Source: Nitrospira sp. CR1.3 (GTDB taxonomy: Bacteria > Nitrospirota > Nitrospiria > Nitrospirales > Nitrospiraceae). From it: a stretch of DNA of 63,205 nucleotides. Location: contig WIAH01000020.1 of assembly GCA_014055525.1 (NCBI GenBank), positions 1 through 63,205 of the forward strand, given 5' to 3'. This document shows positions 25,074-34,058 of this stretch, piece by piece; within the stretch, counting starts at the first letter, position 1, and each line of letters begins with the position of its first letter. A program made the translations under genes and the position numbers. The notes below the pieces were generated by a model. That model had not been told where the DNA came from and searched no databases. It worked only from the letters and a program-made list of their open reading frames with translations.

Positions 25074-25104
25074 GATAATTCCTCCTTGTCTCCTGAAGCA
25101 AACG

Positions 25105-25695
25105 TTACATTCCCTGTTGAGACGCGTCTTTCGGCACGTCTCTCTGGAACTCCTCGAGCGGTTGAAAATTGACCGGCAAATTGAACAGATAGTCCGACAC
25201 CGACCGCAACTTCACGTGCTGGTACTCGACGATCCAGCTGCCGTCTTTCTTCGCCAGCTTCATGGGAAAGTGAATATCCGTCGCGACCCATTGATAGTAG
25301 GACTCCACCAGTTCGCCCTGCTGTGTCGTCACTTCGTACAGGACCGTCGGGTGGCCCTCGCGCACTTCCGTACCGATCTCCTGTCGCGAGATTTCCCCCT
25401 CCAGCGTTTCCGTCACACGCAGGTCCTGTTCCGGATCGTAAGGAACGGTCTTGAAATGCTTCATGCGCGACAGCAGCAGCCAGACAACCTGCTTGTCCTT
25501 GCGGACGATGCTTACATTCACCGGTCCCATTGAATGGTGCTCAATGCGCCACATCTGATCGCGATAATAAATGAACGCCTTGTGGGTCCGGCCGTCGATT
25601 TTGGTGAGTTGATCGGCGGTAAACTCCAGCGCCATAGCGGGAAACCCCGACAGCGACCAGATGCCCGCCGCGAACCAGAAAAAGGATCGTCGCAT
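25105..25695 (-). CDS. exported hypothetical protein, DUF4412/LolA-like
   Basis: The 196-residue product has a signal peptide (FFWFAAGIWSLSGFPAMA). The mature part reads LEFTADQLTKIDGRTHKAFI, IYYRDQMWRIEH and VNVSIVRKDKQVVWLLL, a strand pattern like DUF4412 and outer-membrane lipoprotein-sorting proteins with a half-barrel fold. A function in binding a lipid or in chaperoning is inferred only. The start is the ATG with AGGA eight bases upstream. The SUMF1-like gene follows 31 bases downstream. Confidence 0.65.
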   Translation of the reverse strand: MRRSFFWFAAGIWSLSGFPAMALEFTADQLTKIDGRTHKAFIYYRDQMWRIEHHSMGPVNVSIVRKDKQVVWLLLSRMKHFKTVPYDPEQDLRVTETLEGEISRQEIGTEVREGHPTVLYEVTTQQGELVESYYQWVATDIHFPMKLAKKDGSWIVEYQHVKLRSVSDYLFNLPVNFQPLEEFQRDVPKDASQQGM

Positions 25696-25754
25696 CGTCA
25701 CATCCTAGCACGGGCCGTTTCCGGATGGTCGACCCGATGTTCATCTCGAAGAGT

Positions 25755-26747
25755 CTACTGAATGGTCAGGACTCCCGCCCCCTTGATCGCCCCCGCCTTG
25801 AGCGCCTGCAACGCCTGGTTCGCCTCCCTCAATTGAAAGGGCTGCGTCCGCGGACGAATCGGGATTGCGGCGGCTTCGCGCAGGAGATCCTCTCCGTCCT
25901 GCCTCGTGTTGGCCGTCACGCTTCTGATGACCCGTTCTCCGAACACTTCCCGGTCGTAATCAAGCGATGGGATCGGCGACATGTGAATACCGGCCAGCGC
26001 CAACGTGCCTCCCCGTTCAAGCGCGCGCAGCGCCGGAGGAACCAGTTCGCCGGCCGGAGCAAAGATAATCGCTCCGTGCAACGCGTCCGGCGGAGCGTCG
26101 GCAGCACCTCCGACCCATCGCGCGCCGAGTTCCCGAGCCAACTCTTGATGCGCCCGCCTGAGCGAACAGACGTAGACGTCGCAGCCCCAATGACGAGCAA
26201 TCTGAATAGCGATATGGGCCGAGGCGCCGAAGCCGTAGAGACCAAGGCGTTGTCCTGGCTGAATGCCGCTGAGGCGCAGCGCGCGATAGCCGATAATGCC
26301 TGCGCAGAGGAGCGGCGCAGCCTCCTCATCACTGAAGGTGTCGGGAATCTGATAGGCGAAGGGCGCCGAGACCAGGGCATACTCCGCGTAGCCGCCATGA
26401 ACCTGGTAGCCCGTAAAGCGCGCTCCAGGACACAAATTCTCCCGCCCGCTCCGGCAGAATTCACAGTGACCGCAGGTATGCTGAAGCCAGGCGACGCCGA
26501 CTCGTTCACCAACCGCTCGTCCCGTGACTGCGGAGCCGACTTGGCTGACAACTCCGACCGCCTGGTGACCGGGAATCAACGGCAGGAGCGGGTGGTCCAA
26601 CTCCCCTTCGATGACATGCAGGTCCGTCCGGCAGATTCCGCAGCATCGCACCCGGACCAAGAGTTGCCCCGGTCCCGGTTGCGGAATCGGGATATCGCGA
26701 AACTGGAGCGGATTGACCGTCACCTCCGCCGTCCTGTTCAGGACCAT
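25755..26747 (-). CDS. zinc-dependent alcohol dehydrogenase
   Basis: The 330-residue enzyme is a medium-chain dehydrogenase. Catalytic-zinc residues are in [13 protein letters not shown] (Cys) and LIPGHQAVG (His); the structural zinc site is [15 protein letters not shown]. The cofactor fold is [20 protein letters not shown]. It is most like the AdhA/YahK-type broad aldehyde or alcohol dehydrogenases that use NAD(P). I prefer the ATG at 26747; TTG at 26756 is an alternative. The start is 62 bases from the end of the yceI-like gene. Confidence 0.88.
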   Translation of the reverse strand: MVLNRTAEVTVNPLQFRDIPIPQPGPGQLLVRVRCCGICRTDLHVIEGELDHPLLPLIPGHQAVGVVSQVGSAVTGRAVGERVGVAWLQHTCGHCEFCRSGRENLCPGARFTGYQVHGGYAEYALVSAPFAYQIPDTFSDEEAAPLLCAGIIGYRALRLSGIQPGQRLGLYGFGASAHIAIQIARHWGCDVYVCSLRRAHQELARELGARWVGGAADAPPDALHGAIIFAPAGELVPPALRALERGGTLALAGIHMSPIPSLDYDREVFGERVIRSVTANTRQDGEDLLREAAAIPIRPRTQPFQLREANQALQALKAGAIKGAGVLTIQ

Positions 26748-26809
26748 TGCGTTCAATGTCCACCACTCTGGAATAGGAGCCGACCGAAGCAGTCAGGGCC
26801 GGAACTGGC

Positions 26810-27421
26810 TCACGGTTTGTCTTTGATGCATTCGATGTCGAGCTTGATGTAGACCTCATCTCCGACGACGAGACCGCCGCTGTCCAGCGTCTTGTTCCAG
26901 ACCATCCCGAAATCTTTGCGGTTGAGCTTACCTTCGCCGTTGAACCCCGCCCGCATGTTGCCCCAGGGATCCTTGGTCACCCCGTTGAAGTTGCCGGTCA
27001 ACATGATCTCTTTGGTGACGCCGCGGAGCGTCAGGTCTCCCACCGCAGCGTAGCCGTCCGCCGTTTTCTTGTAATTTTTCATGCGGTACGTAATCAGCGG
27101 ATGTTTTTCGATATCGAAGAAATCGGGATTCCGCAAATGCGCATCGCGTTTCTCATGATTGGTATTCACGGAAGCCGCCTTGATCGTCGCTTCGATGGTT
27201 TTAATGGTCCCTGCCTCCGCATCCATGTCGACGAAACCGCTATAGTCCATGAATCGCCCCGCGGTCTTCGAGATCACCATGTGCGACACACGAAACTCTA
27301 TTGTTGAATGCTCAGGATCCACGTTCCAATGGGCCGGCTCGGCCTGGACCGGAATCGGGATTCCTAAGCACGCCGCCGCCGCGACTGCTACAGACCAACT
27401 CTTCCAATTCCGCATCGACAT
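26810..27421 (-). CDS. YceI-family periplasmic lipid-binding-like protein
   Basis: A 203-residue exported protein. Signal peptide SWSVAVAAAACLGIPIPVQA, then the YceI lipocalin-like fold: HWNVDPEHSTIEFRVSHMVI at the start, VDMDAEAGTIKTIEATIKAA and KDFGMVWNKTLDSGGLVVGD near the end. Members bind isoprenoid-type lipids in the periplasm. AGGA lies eight bases before the chosen ATG. The adjacent alcohol dehydrogenase on the same strand may be co-transcribed, but a functional link is not evident. Confidence 0.9.
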   Translation of the reverse strand: MSMRNWKSWSVAVAAAACLGIPIPVQAEPAHWNVDPEHSTIEFRVSHMVISKTAGRFMDYSGFVDMDAEAGTIKTIEATIKAASVNTNHEKRDAHLRNPDFFDIEKHPLITYRMKNYKKTADGYAAVGDLTLRGVTKEIMLTGNFNGVTKDPWGNMRAGFNGEGKLNRKDFGMVWNKTLDSGGLVVGDEVYIKLDIECIKDKP

Positions 27422-27451
27422 CAACTATTCCTTTCCTTGAGCCACTATCGA

Positions 27452-28435
27452 TTACTTCTTTGTCGACGGCGCATCGGGTTTGCCGTTCGACTGACTGGTC
27501 ACCGATTGGACCTCGCGCGGCCTCGGGCGCGCTCCGGTCCGCATCCGCACATGCACATCCATCGCCTCATCTCCCAATTCTTCCGGGAACGGAGGGAACG
27601 GCTGCGCGTTGACCACTGCGTAGATGCCGGCCTCGTCGATCTCACGGGCGCCGGACCCCTTCTCGATTTCAATCAACTGGGCTCGGCCATTGGGAAAAAG
27701 CTGAAAATGGACCTTGACGGTTTCGCTGCTGGGCCCACGTCTGATTCCACGAACCTGCCTGGCCCAACTCCGGCTGACAAGTTGACTCACCTGCTGCCAG
27801 TAGGCACGCCCCTGACCGGGATCGGCCAGCGGCATGAGATCTTCTTCGGCCAAGGCTTCGCCCGAGATGGGCAACGCGTCCGGCTGCGATTCGTCCGCCA
27901 CCAGCTCAGTGACGGCCGGTTCCTCCGGTCTCAGCGGTAGCGCGTCGCTGTTGTCCGCCGGAGGCTCCTGACGGTCCAACGTGATGTAGACGATCCGTCG
28001 CATGAACCGTTCGAACTTGTCCTGACGGAACCGCGCGAAGGTGACCTGGATCCGTGCCGCTTTGGGATGGACGGAGGTGCGGCTCATCGGCATCGGTTCG
28101 AGAGTCACAGTCGCCCTGAGCGTCATTGAATCCTCGTCCGGCTCCAGCGTGATCGTCTGGGATTCAAAGTGAATCGATTCGCAGATGGCCACAACGGGGA
28201 CGGTTCCCTGAGTCACCCCTCCCAGCGCAATGTCCATCGTCAGCATCTTCCCGATCTGGATGTCGCCCGTCGATCCGGCTTGGCTCAGTTCAAAGCGGGC
28301 CCAGCGTTTCGCCGGGCCGGTCGTCGATTGCGAAGAGGAAGCTGCTGCGTCAAAAGAGGACAGGACTGCAGCCGGCAGCGCGAAACAACACAGAGCGGTC
28401 AGGAGTGACAGGCTTCGTTGAAACAGAGCCTTCAT
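27452..28435 (-). CDS. exported TonB C-terminal-like domain protein
   Basis: The protein has 327 residues. Residues 1-30 are a signal peptide or N-terminal anchor (LSLLTALCCFALPAAVLSSF). A middle beta-rich part follows (residues 40-165), then a Glu/Pro-rich linker. The C-terminal 90 residues fit a TonB/TolA-type energy-transducer domain: WARQVRGIRRGPSSETVKVH, FQLFPNGRAQLIEIEKGSGA and EAGIYAVVNAQPFPPFPEEL. AGGAT lies about eight bases before the ATG. It has no ExbB/ExbD neighbours. It is divergent from tdh, 94 bases away. Confidence 0.7.
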   Translation of the reverse strand: MKALFQRSLSLLTALCCFALPAAVLSSFDAAASSSQSTTGPAKRWARFELSQAGSTGDIQIGKMLTMDIALGGVTQGTVPVVAICESIHFESQTITLEPDEDSMTLRATVTLEPMPMSRTSVHPKAARIQVTFARFRQDKFERFMRRIVYITLDRQEPPADNSDALPLRPEEPAVTELVADESQPDALPISGEALAEEDLMPLADPGQGRAYWQQVSQLVSRSWARQVRGIRRGPSSETVKVHFQLFPNGRAQLIEIEKGSGAREIDEAGIYAVVNAQPFPPFPEELGDEAMDVHVRMRTGARPRPREVQSVTSQSNGKPDAPSTKK

Positions 28436-28529
28436 AATCGGCATCCTACCCAGGCTGTAGACTTCCGCGCAACCCGTTTTTTTCCTGATTGGTTGGGCAA
28501 GAACGATCGTTTCAGGGTAAGATACGTTC

Positions 28530-29564
28530 ATGCGCGCACTGATAAAGACCGCGCCGCAACCGGGACTGCTATTCTCGATCTGTCCGGACCCCGCGCCAGG
28601 TCCGACCGACGCTGTCGTTCGCGTGAAAGCGACCTCACTCTGCGGCACTGACGCCCACATCTACAACTGGGATCCCTGGGCGCACAGCCGCATCCATCCG
28701 CCCCGCGTTATCGGTCATGAAATGTGCGGAGAGGTCGTCGCGATCGGCTCCGAGGTCACGCTGGTCAAGATCGGCGATTATGTGGCGGCGGAATCGCACA
28801 TTACCTGCGGCCAATGCTTCCAATGCCGTACGGGGCAGGCCCATGTGTGCAGAAATTACCGCATCCTGGGCGTCGATCGCGACGGATCGTTCGCAGAATA
28901 CGTGGTCCTGCCGGAGAGCGTCCTGTGGAAAACTTCGCCGCTGATCCCGCCCGAGTTCGCCTCCCTCCAGGAGCCGCTGGGTAACGCCGTTGATGCCGCG
29001 CTGGCCGAAGACCTTACCGGACACACGGTGCTGATCACCGGTTGCGGACCGACCGGGCTCTTCGCGGCTGCCGTCGCGCGAACGGCCGGCGCCGCCACGA
29101 TCATCGCGTCGGACGTGAGTGAATACCGGCTCGCCCTGGCCAAGCAGGTCGGCGTCGATCATGTGCTGAATGCCAAGGCCGAGCCCCCGGAAAAGTTCGC
29201 CGCAGCGATTCGAGAGATCACGGCGGGAGAAGGAGTCGATGCCTCGCTTGAAATGTCGGGACATCCGGCCGCTCTGCATCAGGTCTTCGACGCTGTAAAG
29301 AACGGCGGTCGGGTTACCCTGTTCGGTATTCCGGCGGGACCGATCACGTTCGATTTGGCCAACGACATCATCTTCAAGGGTGTTCGCGTTCACGGGATAA
29401 CCGGACGGCGCCTCTTCAGCACCTGGTACCGGCTGGCGGGGCTCTTCAAGGCCGGCCTCAATATTAAACCCGTCGTGACCCATACGTTCCCGATGAGTGA
29501 ATTTGCCCGCGGATTCGAATTGATCAACTCCGGCCAGTGCGGGAAGGTTGTCTTGTTCCCGTAG
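28530..29564 (+). CDS. tdh: L-threonine 3-dehydrogenase
   Basis: The 344-residue enzyme oxidises L-threonine to 2-amino-3-ketobutyrate with NAD. It has catalytic-zinc residues in TSLCGTDAHIYNWDPWA and RVIGHEMCGEVVAIG, a structural zinc site CGQCFQCRTGQAHVC and the nucleotide fold VLITGCGPTGLFAAAVART. YNWDPWA is characteristic of Tdh. The kbl gene starts nine bases after its stop, giving the standard two-step threonine degradation pathway to glycine and acetyl-CoA. Start is the only ATG; GGGTAAGAT lies just before it and resembles a -10 box rather than a ribosome binding site. Confidence 0.93.
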   Translation: MRALIKTAPQPGLLFSICPDPAPGPTDAVVRVKATSLCGTDAHIYNWDPWAHSRIHPPRVIGHEMCGEVVAIGSEVTLVKIGDYVAAESHITCGQCFQCRTGQAHVCRNYRILGVDRDGSFAEYVVLPESVLWKTSPLIPPEFASLQEPLGNAVDAALAEDLTGHTVLITGCGPTGLFAAAVARTAGAATIIASDVSEYRLALAKQVGVDHVLNAKAEPPEKFAAAIREITAGEGVDASLEMSGHPAALHQVFDAVKNGGRVTLFGIPAGPITFDLANDIIFKGVRVHGITGRRLFSTWYRLAGLFKAGLNIKPVVTHTFPMSEFARGFELINSGQCGKVVLFP

Positions 29565-29573
29565 ATAGCGCGA

Positions 29574-30764
29574 ATGGCCTACTCCTCATTCAAAAAGGTA
29601 GCGGACCAGATCCTCACCGAGATTCGTTCCCGCGGCCTGTATAAATCCGAACGGCAGTTGCTGAGTCCGCAGGGCGCAGATATCCGTGTCGCACAGGGAC
29701 AGGTCTTGAATCTCTGCGCCAACAACTACCTTGGACTGGCGAACCATCCGAAAATCGTGCAGGTGGCCGCCGAAGGATTGCGGGATTACGGCTACGGGAT
29801 GGCCTCTGTCCGGTTTATCTGCGGAACGTCGGACCTTCACAAGCGACTCGAAAGGGCCGTCAGTTCCTTCCTAGGCACCGATGACACGATCCTCTACAGC
29901 TCCTGTTTCGACGCGAACGGAGGGTTGTTTGAGGTTTTGCTGGACGAGCGCGATGCCGTCATCAGCGACGTCTTGAACCATGCGAGCCTGATCGACGGCA
30001 TCAGGCTCTGCAAAGCGAAACGATTTCGCTACGCCCATTCAGATATGGGCGAACTCGAAGCCCGTTTACATGAGGCAAGGGATTGCCGTTTACGGCTGAT
30101 CGCAACGGACGGGGTATTCTCGATGGACGGGGATCTGGCCAAACTTGACCGGATCGTGGATCTTGCGGACCGTTATGACGCGGCCGTAGTCGTCGACGAC
30201 AGCCATGCCACCGGTGTGCTGGGGAATCATGGGAAAGGCACCCCCGATCATTTCGGCGTGGCCGACCGGATCGACATCGTGACGAGTACCCTGGGCAAAA
30301 CGCTCGGTGGAGCAACCGGGGGATTCACGTCGGGCAAGGGCGAGGTCGTCGATCTCCTCCGCCAGCGATCGCGGCCCTATCTGTTTTCCAACGCCCTGCC
30401 GCCGGTCGTGGCTGCCGGCGCGTTGGGCGCGCTCGATCTTGTGGCCCAAGGCGACGATTTGCGCGCGATGCTGCGCGACAACGCGGCATTCTTCCGGGCT
30501 CAGTTAGCTGTCTTGGGATTTCAGCTGATCCCCGGTGAACACCCGATCATTCCGGTGATGTTGGGCAAGGCCCAACTGGCTGTCGCCATGGCCGAGGGGT
30601 TGTTGAAGGAAGGGGTCTACGTCGTGGGGTTCAGTTATCCGGTCGTGCCGGAAGGTCAAGCGAGAATTCGCGTACAGATGTCGGCGGCCCACACGAGAAC
30701 TCAGTTAGAAGTTGCTGTGAAGGCCTTTGCGAAGGTGGGGCGGGAACTGAACGTTATTGCGTAG
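29574..30764 (+). CDS. kbl: glycine C-acetyltransferase (2-amino-3-ketobutyrate CoA ligase)
   Basis: A 396-residue PLP-dependent alpha-oxoamine synthase. [17 protein letters not shown] is the substrate-binding start, [19 protein letters not shown] carries the cofactor Asp, and [14 protein letters not shown] carries the PLP lysine. [11 protein letters not shown] follows as in Kbl. It cleaves the Tdh product with CoA to glycine and acetyl-CoA and is co-transcribed with tdh. Length is normal. A large palindrome lies just after its stop. Confidence 0.94.
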   Translation: MAYSSFKKVADQILTEIRSRGLYKSERQLLSPQGADIRVAQGQVLNLCANNYLGLANHPKIVQVAAEGLRDYGYGMASVRFICGTSDLHKRLERAVSSFLGTDDTILYSSCFDANGGLFEVLLDERDAVISDVLNHASLIDGIRLCKAKRFRYAHSDMGELEARLHEARDCRLRLIATDGVFSMDGDLAKLDRIVDLADRYDAAVVVDDSHATGVLGNHGKGTPDHFGVADRIDIVTSTLGKTLGGATGGFTSGKGEVVDLLRQRSRPYLFSNALPPVVAAGALGALDLVAQGDDLRAMLRDNAAFFRAQLAVLGFQLIPGEHPIIPVMLGKAQLAVAMAEGLLKEGVYVVGFSYPVVPEGQARIRVQMSAAHTRTQLEVAVKAFAKVGRELNVIA

Positions 30765-30769
30765 GAACG

Positions 30770-30857
30770 TTTGTCTGGTTCATCTTGTCTGTCTGGTTGA
30801 TCTCGTTCGTTTTGTTTGAACGAAAGAAACCAAATTAACCAGATGAACCGAACAAAC
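30770..30857. repeat. palindromic element between convergent genes, family E
   Basis: TTTGTCTGGTTCATCT (30770-30785) is mirrored by AGATGAACCGAACAAA (30841-30856), 15 of 16 pairs, with further inner pairing (TCGTTC with GAACGA). It sits between the stops of kbl and the mlaA-like gene and could serve as a bidirectional terminator. Confidence 0.6.
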
Positions 30858-30865
30858 CGCTTGTT

Positions 30866-31831
30866 TCATTCCCTGATCGCCCTCGCCCGCTGTTGCAGAT
30901 ACGCGTTACGGACCGCGGTGTAGAGGTCCAACGTGGCTTCTTCCACCCCTTGGAATTTTTCCAGATTTCGGGACCGGTCGTTGACGATCTCTCCCACACG
31001 TACAGATATCTGCAGAATCGACGACGTCGTCCGATTCTTGTGGGCAATAACGGAGGGTATCCCGTCCACCTCGATAATCGGGGCAACCAGCCAGTTGATC
31101 GGATTGAGAAACACGTCGCCGATGTATCCGAAAAAGTCCCGCACCGTGTAAGGCGCCAGAAAGGGGATCATGAGGTACGGTCCCGGTTTAACGCCATAGA
31201 AGCCAAGAGTCTGTCCAAGATCCTCCTCAGGCGTTACCAGATTGACTTCCTGGGCCAGATCAAAAAATCCCCCGATCCCGACGGTGGTATTGAGAAGGAA
31301 CCGCCCGACTTCGATGCCGGCGCCTTTGACCTTGCCTTGGAAGACGTTGTTCAGAAAGCGCGGGGCAAAACGAAAATTGTAGAATATGTTGCTGATTCCG
31401 ACTTGCACCAGATCGGGCACGATGAAATCGTAGCCCTTGGCAACCGGTTTCAGGACATAGCGATCCATCTGCCGATTGAATTCAAAGACTTTCGTGTTGA
31501 GTGATTCCCACGGGTCATACTCCTCCCCGGTAGTCTCATCGGACTTCGCAAAAGGGTCAAACGGCTCGTCGGCAGGCTCGGGGTCCTTGGGTGGCGCTGG
31601 TGACTGCCTGGGGGTGGAAGCCGCGATTTGCATGGGTAAGGAATCGGCGACGGACTGGATCGGGAAACTCGACAGACGGTCGGAAGCCATCGCCGTTCCG
31701 GCCTCGGCCGACGAACTCCTCTGGCTTAGGAGCTGCGGAAGCCCTGTCCCGGCCGTTTCTGCACAACCTGACGCCGTAATCCACACAAGTCCCGCCAGGC
31801 AACAGGCGTATCGAGTGGGCAAAGAATTCAC
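30866..31831 (-). CDS. mlaA: MlaA/VacJ-family outer-membrane lipoprotein
   Basis: The 321-residue protein starts at a GTG with AGGAGG five bases upstream. The signal ends in a lipobox-like ITASGC. After a Ser/Pro-rich linker to about residue 105, the MlaA domain begins with DPWESLNTKVFEFNRQMDRY and continues PLNNVFQG-type sequence RFAPRFLNNVFQGKVKGAGI, RFLLNTTVGIGGFFDLA, EDLGQTLGFYGVKPGPYLMI. MlaA removes mislocalised phospholipids from the outer leaflet and hands them to the Mla pathway. No other mla genes are adjacent. The long linker is unusual. Confidence 0.9.
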   Translation of the reverse strand: MNSLPTRYACCLAGLVWITASGCAETAGTGLPQLLSQRSSSAEAGTAMASDRLSSFPIQSVADSLPMQIAASTPRQSPAPPKDPEPADEPFDPFAKSDETTGEEYDPWESLNTKVFEFNRQMDRYVLKPVAKGYDFIVPDLVQVGISNIFYNFRFAPRFLNNVFQGKVKGAGIEVGRFLLNTTVGIGGFFDLAQEVNLVTPEEDLGQTLGFYGVKPGPYLMIPFLAPYTVRDFFGYIGDVFLNPINWLVAPIIEVDGIPSVIAHKNRTTSSILQISVRVGEIVNDRSRNLEKFQGVEEATLDLYTAVRNAYLQQRARAIRE

Positions 31832-31980
31832 CGGCCTCCTTCGTGATCTGTTCGGGTGATTTCTCCGAACCCGTGGACTAGGTCCGGCAACATGGCTAGA
31901 GCGCACTCTATCAAAAGTCTCGCCGGTCGCCAATCACTTCTTTAGCTTTTTGGCATCGCCGACTGATCTGCGCGGCTTCT

Positions 31981-32745
31981 TCATGAGCGGATGGCGTCCT
32001 GGGTGAAATCGGCGAACCTGGTGAAGTAATCGATCCCTCCGACGAGGTAGGTGTTGTTGTGGCGGGCGCCTGGAACGACATACATCGATTTGGGGGGCGG
32101 CGCAGCGTCGAAGACCTGACGACCCAGCGGCAAGGGAATAATATCGTCCTGATCACCGTGAATGATCAACTTCGGCAGAGACAATTGGGGCAAGCGGTCG
32201 ATCAGGCGAAATTCCGCGCCGAGGAGCCAGTGAAGCGGAAGCCCACCATAATGAAGTCTGGCAACGGCTTCGATCGAAGGAAACGACGATTCGAGCACGA
32301 GTCCGGCCGCCGGCTTCTGTGCAGCAAGATCTCCCGCCACAGCGGCCCCGAGCGAGCGGCCGAACAGGATGATCCTCTCGGAGCGAATCATCCTGGTCCT
32401 AGTCAGATAGTCGTAGGCGCCGACCGCGTCAAGATACAAACCCTCCTCCGATGGACGGCCCTGACTGCGGCCATAGCCTCGGTAGTCGAAGACAAAAACC
32501 GACAGAGCCCACCGGAAGAAGCGGCCCAGATTGTCGAGACGGTGAATGAGATTGCCCGCGTTCCCGTGGCACCAGAGAATCACCGGCCGGTCGGCCGGTG
32601 CCTCCACATACCAGCCGAACAGTTTGGTGCCGTCGGCTGCGGGGAACCAGACGTCTTCCAGCGGGAGGCCGCTCTGTCCCTTCCAGTCCTGATCCTGCCA
32701 GGGATCGGGATGGAAGATGAAGAAACGATCGAGGATACCGCTCAC
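31981..32745 (-). CDS. alpha/beta hydrolase of the Bem46/YfhR type
   Basis: The 254-residue enzyme shows an oxyanion loop WCHGNAGNL, FVFDYRGYGRSQGRPSEEGL, the nucleophile elbow LFGRSLGAAVAGDLA (Ser), acid HGDQDDIIP and the final His in VPGARHNNTYLVGG, so the triad is complete. GYGRSQG is typical of the Bem46/YfhR/FAM108 group of serine hydrolases. I start it at a GTG with GGAG five bases upstream, because the open frame further upstream overlaps the outer-membrane protein gene. Substrate unknown, possibly a lipid ester. Confidence 0.85.
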   Translation of the reverse strand: MSGILDRFFIFHPDPWQDQDWKGQSGLPLEDVWFPAADGTKLFGWYVEAPADRPVILWCHGNAGNLIHRLDNLGRFFRWALSVFVFDYRGYGRSQGRPSEEGLYLDAVGAYDYLTRTRMIRSERIILFGRSLGAAVAGDLAAQKPAAGLVLESSFPSIEAVARLHYGGLPLHWLLGAEFRLIDRLPQLSLPKLIIHGDQDDIIPLPLGRQVFDAAPPPKSMYVVPGARHNNTYLVGGIDYFTRFADFTQDAIRS

Positions 32746-32791
32746 ATGACTCCATTGCTGGCGGACCGGGGTCCTGTTGCGTCGAAAAGTT

Positions 32792-33433
32792 TTAGAAACG
32801 CAACCCGATGCCAACCAGACCGTATTGGGACCGATAGTCCAGGGAGAGTCTCTGCCAATGGTAGTTGGCAGAGAGGTACTTGTACTCCCCGAAGAGAAAG
32901 ATTCTCTTCCACACATCCGTCTGCACCCCGGCCAGGAACTGGTACCCGAACGTCGCTGAACTCTCGAAGTCCTGGTCCGGGCGACCGGGGATATTGGCGC
33001 CACTGAGTACACCCTGGGACAGTCCTCCGCCGATTCCGATGTAGGGTATCACCGGCTTTCCCGGATACCGGAGGATGAGGTTCGCCATGGAGTTGAACAC
33101 CCAGAGGTTGGTGCGACCGGTTGTTCCCGCGCCGGGACCTGTGGTGAGGGGGACGGTAATGTTACTGCTGTTGCCGAACGATTCCAGCTCGATGCCCAAG
33201 AATCCCTTGCCGATAGCCGGGAACACGGCCACTTTCAATCCCGCTCCTGCGCCGTTTCCCACGCTGGTGTTGGGCGCGGGACCGGTTTGAAAGAACGCAT
33301 CGCGGTTGTAGGGCCAGCTTCCGATTGCGTACAAACTCAAATACACGTCGGTTCGTTCCTCGGACTCCGCATGGACGGTGCTCGCGAAGACCGAGAGAAT
33401 CAGAAGGGTGAACGCCCAGATGGACAACGCCAT
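32792..33433 (-). CDS. outer-membrane beta-barrel protein
   Basis: A 213-residue exported protein: signal peptide WAFTLLILSVFASTVHA, followed by alternating hydrophobic-polar strands with many Gly and aromatic residues (FGYQFLAGVQTDV, IFLFGEYKYLSANY) and a terminal Phe (YGLVGIGLRF), the usual signature for BAM-directed insertion. The size fits an eight-strand OmpA/OmpW-like barrel. It is 46 bases upstream of the hydrolase gene on the same strand. Confidence 0.75.
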   Translation of the reverse strand: MALSIWAFTLLILSVFASTVHAESEERTDVYLSLYAIGSWPYNRDAFFQTGPAPNTSVGNGAGAGLKVAVFPAIGKGFLGIELESFGNSSNITVPLTTGPGAGTTGRTNLWVFNSMANLILRYPGKPVIPYIGIGGGLSQGVLSGANIPGRPDQDFESSATFGYQFLAGVQTDVWKRIFLFGEYKYLSANYHWQRLSLDYRSQYGLVGIGLRF

Positions 33434-33490
33434 AAGAGACGTCGGAAATGAGGCGGATGGCTGTGAGACAGTGCCCCTTCGGGATGACGG

Positions 33491-33531
33491 AAAAAGAAAG
33501 GGGCCCTCGGGAAGATCCTCCCAAAGGCCCC
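33491..33531 (-). terminator. intrinsic terminator after TRL-like gene
   Basis: Minus strand: GGGGCC, a spacer with GGGA/TCCC pairing and GGCCCC form a stem followed by TTTCTTTTT. It lies 23 bases after the stop of the TRL-like lipoprotein gene. Confidence 0.8.
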
Positions 33532-33553
33532 GACATCCGATCAGGGAGCCAAA

Positions 33554-33883
33554 TCAGCTGCCTTTAACGATCGTGCAGAAATCGGCCACAATCCCGAGAA
33601 TGTTCTTGGCCGTATGATCGATGTGGGAAACAGTGGTGATCCCTCCGGCCGCTTTCGCCGCCGTCACGCTGGCATCACCGCTCGCGACCCACCCGAGAAT
33701 GGTCTGGGCGCAGGCCTTTCCTTCTTTCGTTGCTGCGGTGGCGGTGGTTGCGTACCAGCCGTATTTGACTTCGGTGAAGATGATACCGGTGAGCGGTGAC
33801 GCGACGGGCATGCAACCAGCCAGGCTCAAACCGACTGCTGTGATGAACGCCGCGGACAAGAGCACATATGCCTTCTTCTTCAT
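33554..33883 (-). CDS. TRL-like family lipoprotein
   Basis: A 109-residue lipoprotein. Signal peptide with lipobox LSLAGC at residues 19-24, then the TRL-like consensus: GIIFTEVKYGWYATTA, KEGKACAQTILGWVASGDAS, AAKAAGGITTVSHIDHTAKN and ILGIVADFCTIV. The family has no known function and is common in spirochaetes and Nitrospirota-like groups. AAAGGAGG lies four bases before the chosen ATG. A strong terminator follows. Confidence 0.82.
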   Translation of the reverse strand: MKKKAYVLLSAAFITAVGLSLAGCMPVASPLTGIIFTEVKYGWYATTATAATKEGKACAQTILGWVASGDASVTAAKAAGGITTVSHIDHTAKNILGIVADFCTIVKGS

Positions 33884-34058
33884 GGGTCCTCCTTTGGAAG
33901 TGAAGTTGAGTAGTGTGTGATGCGTTGATGAAACCTCTTCGTGGGAATCACCGGGCGCGAGTATATTAGGACTTGTCCCTTGTGTCAATTTGCCGATTCG
34001 GCGGACGGGCGACTGTTCCCCCTCTCCAAATCGATCGCTTCAAAGTCCGGACAGAAAA

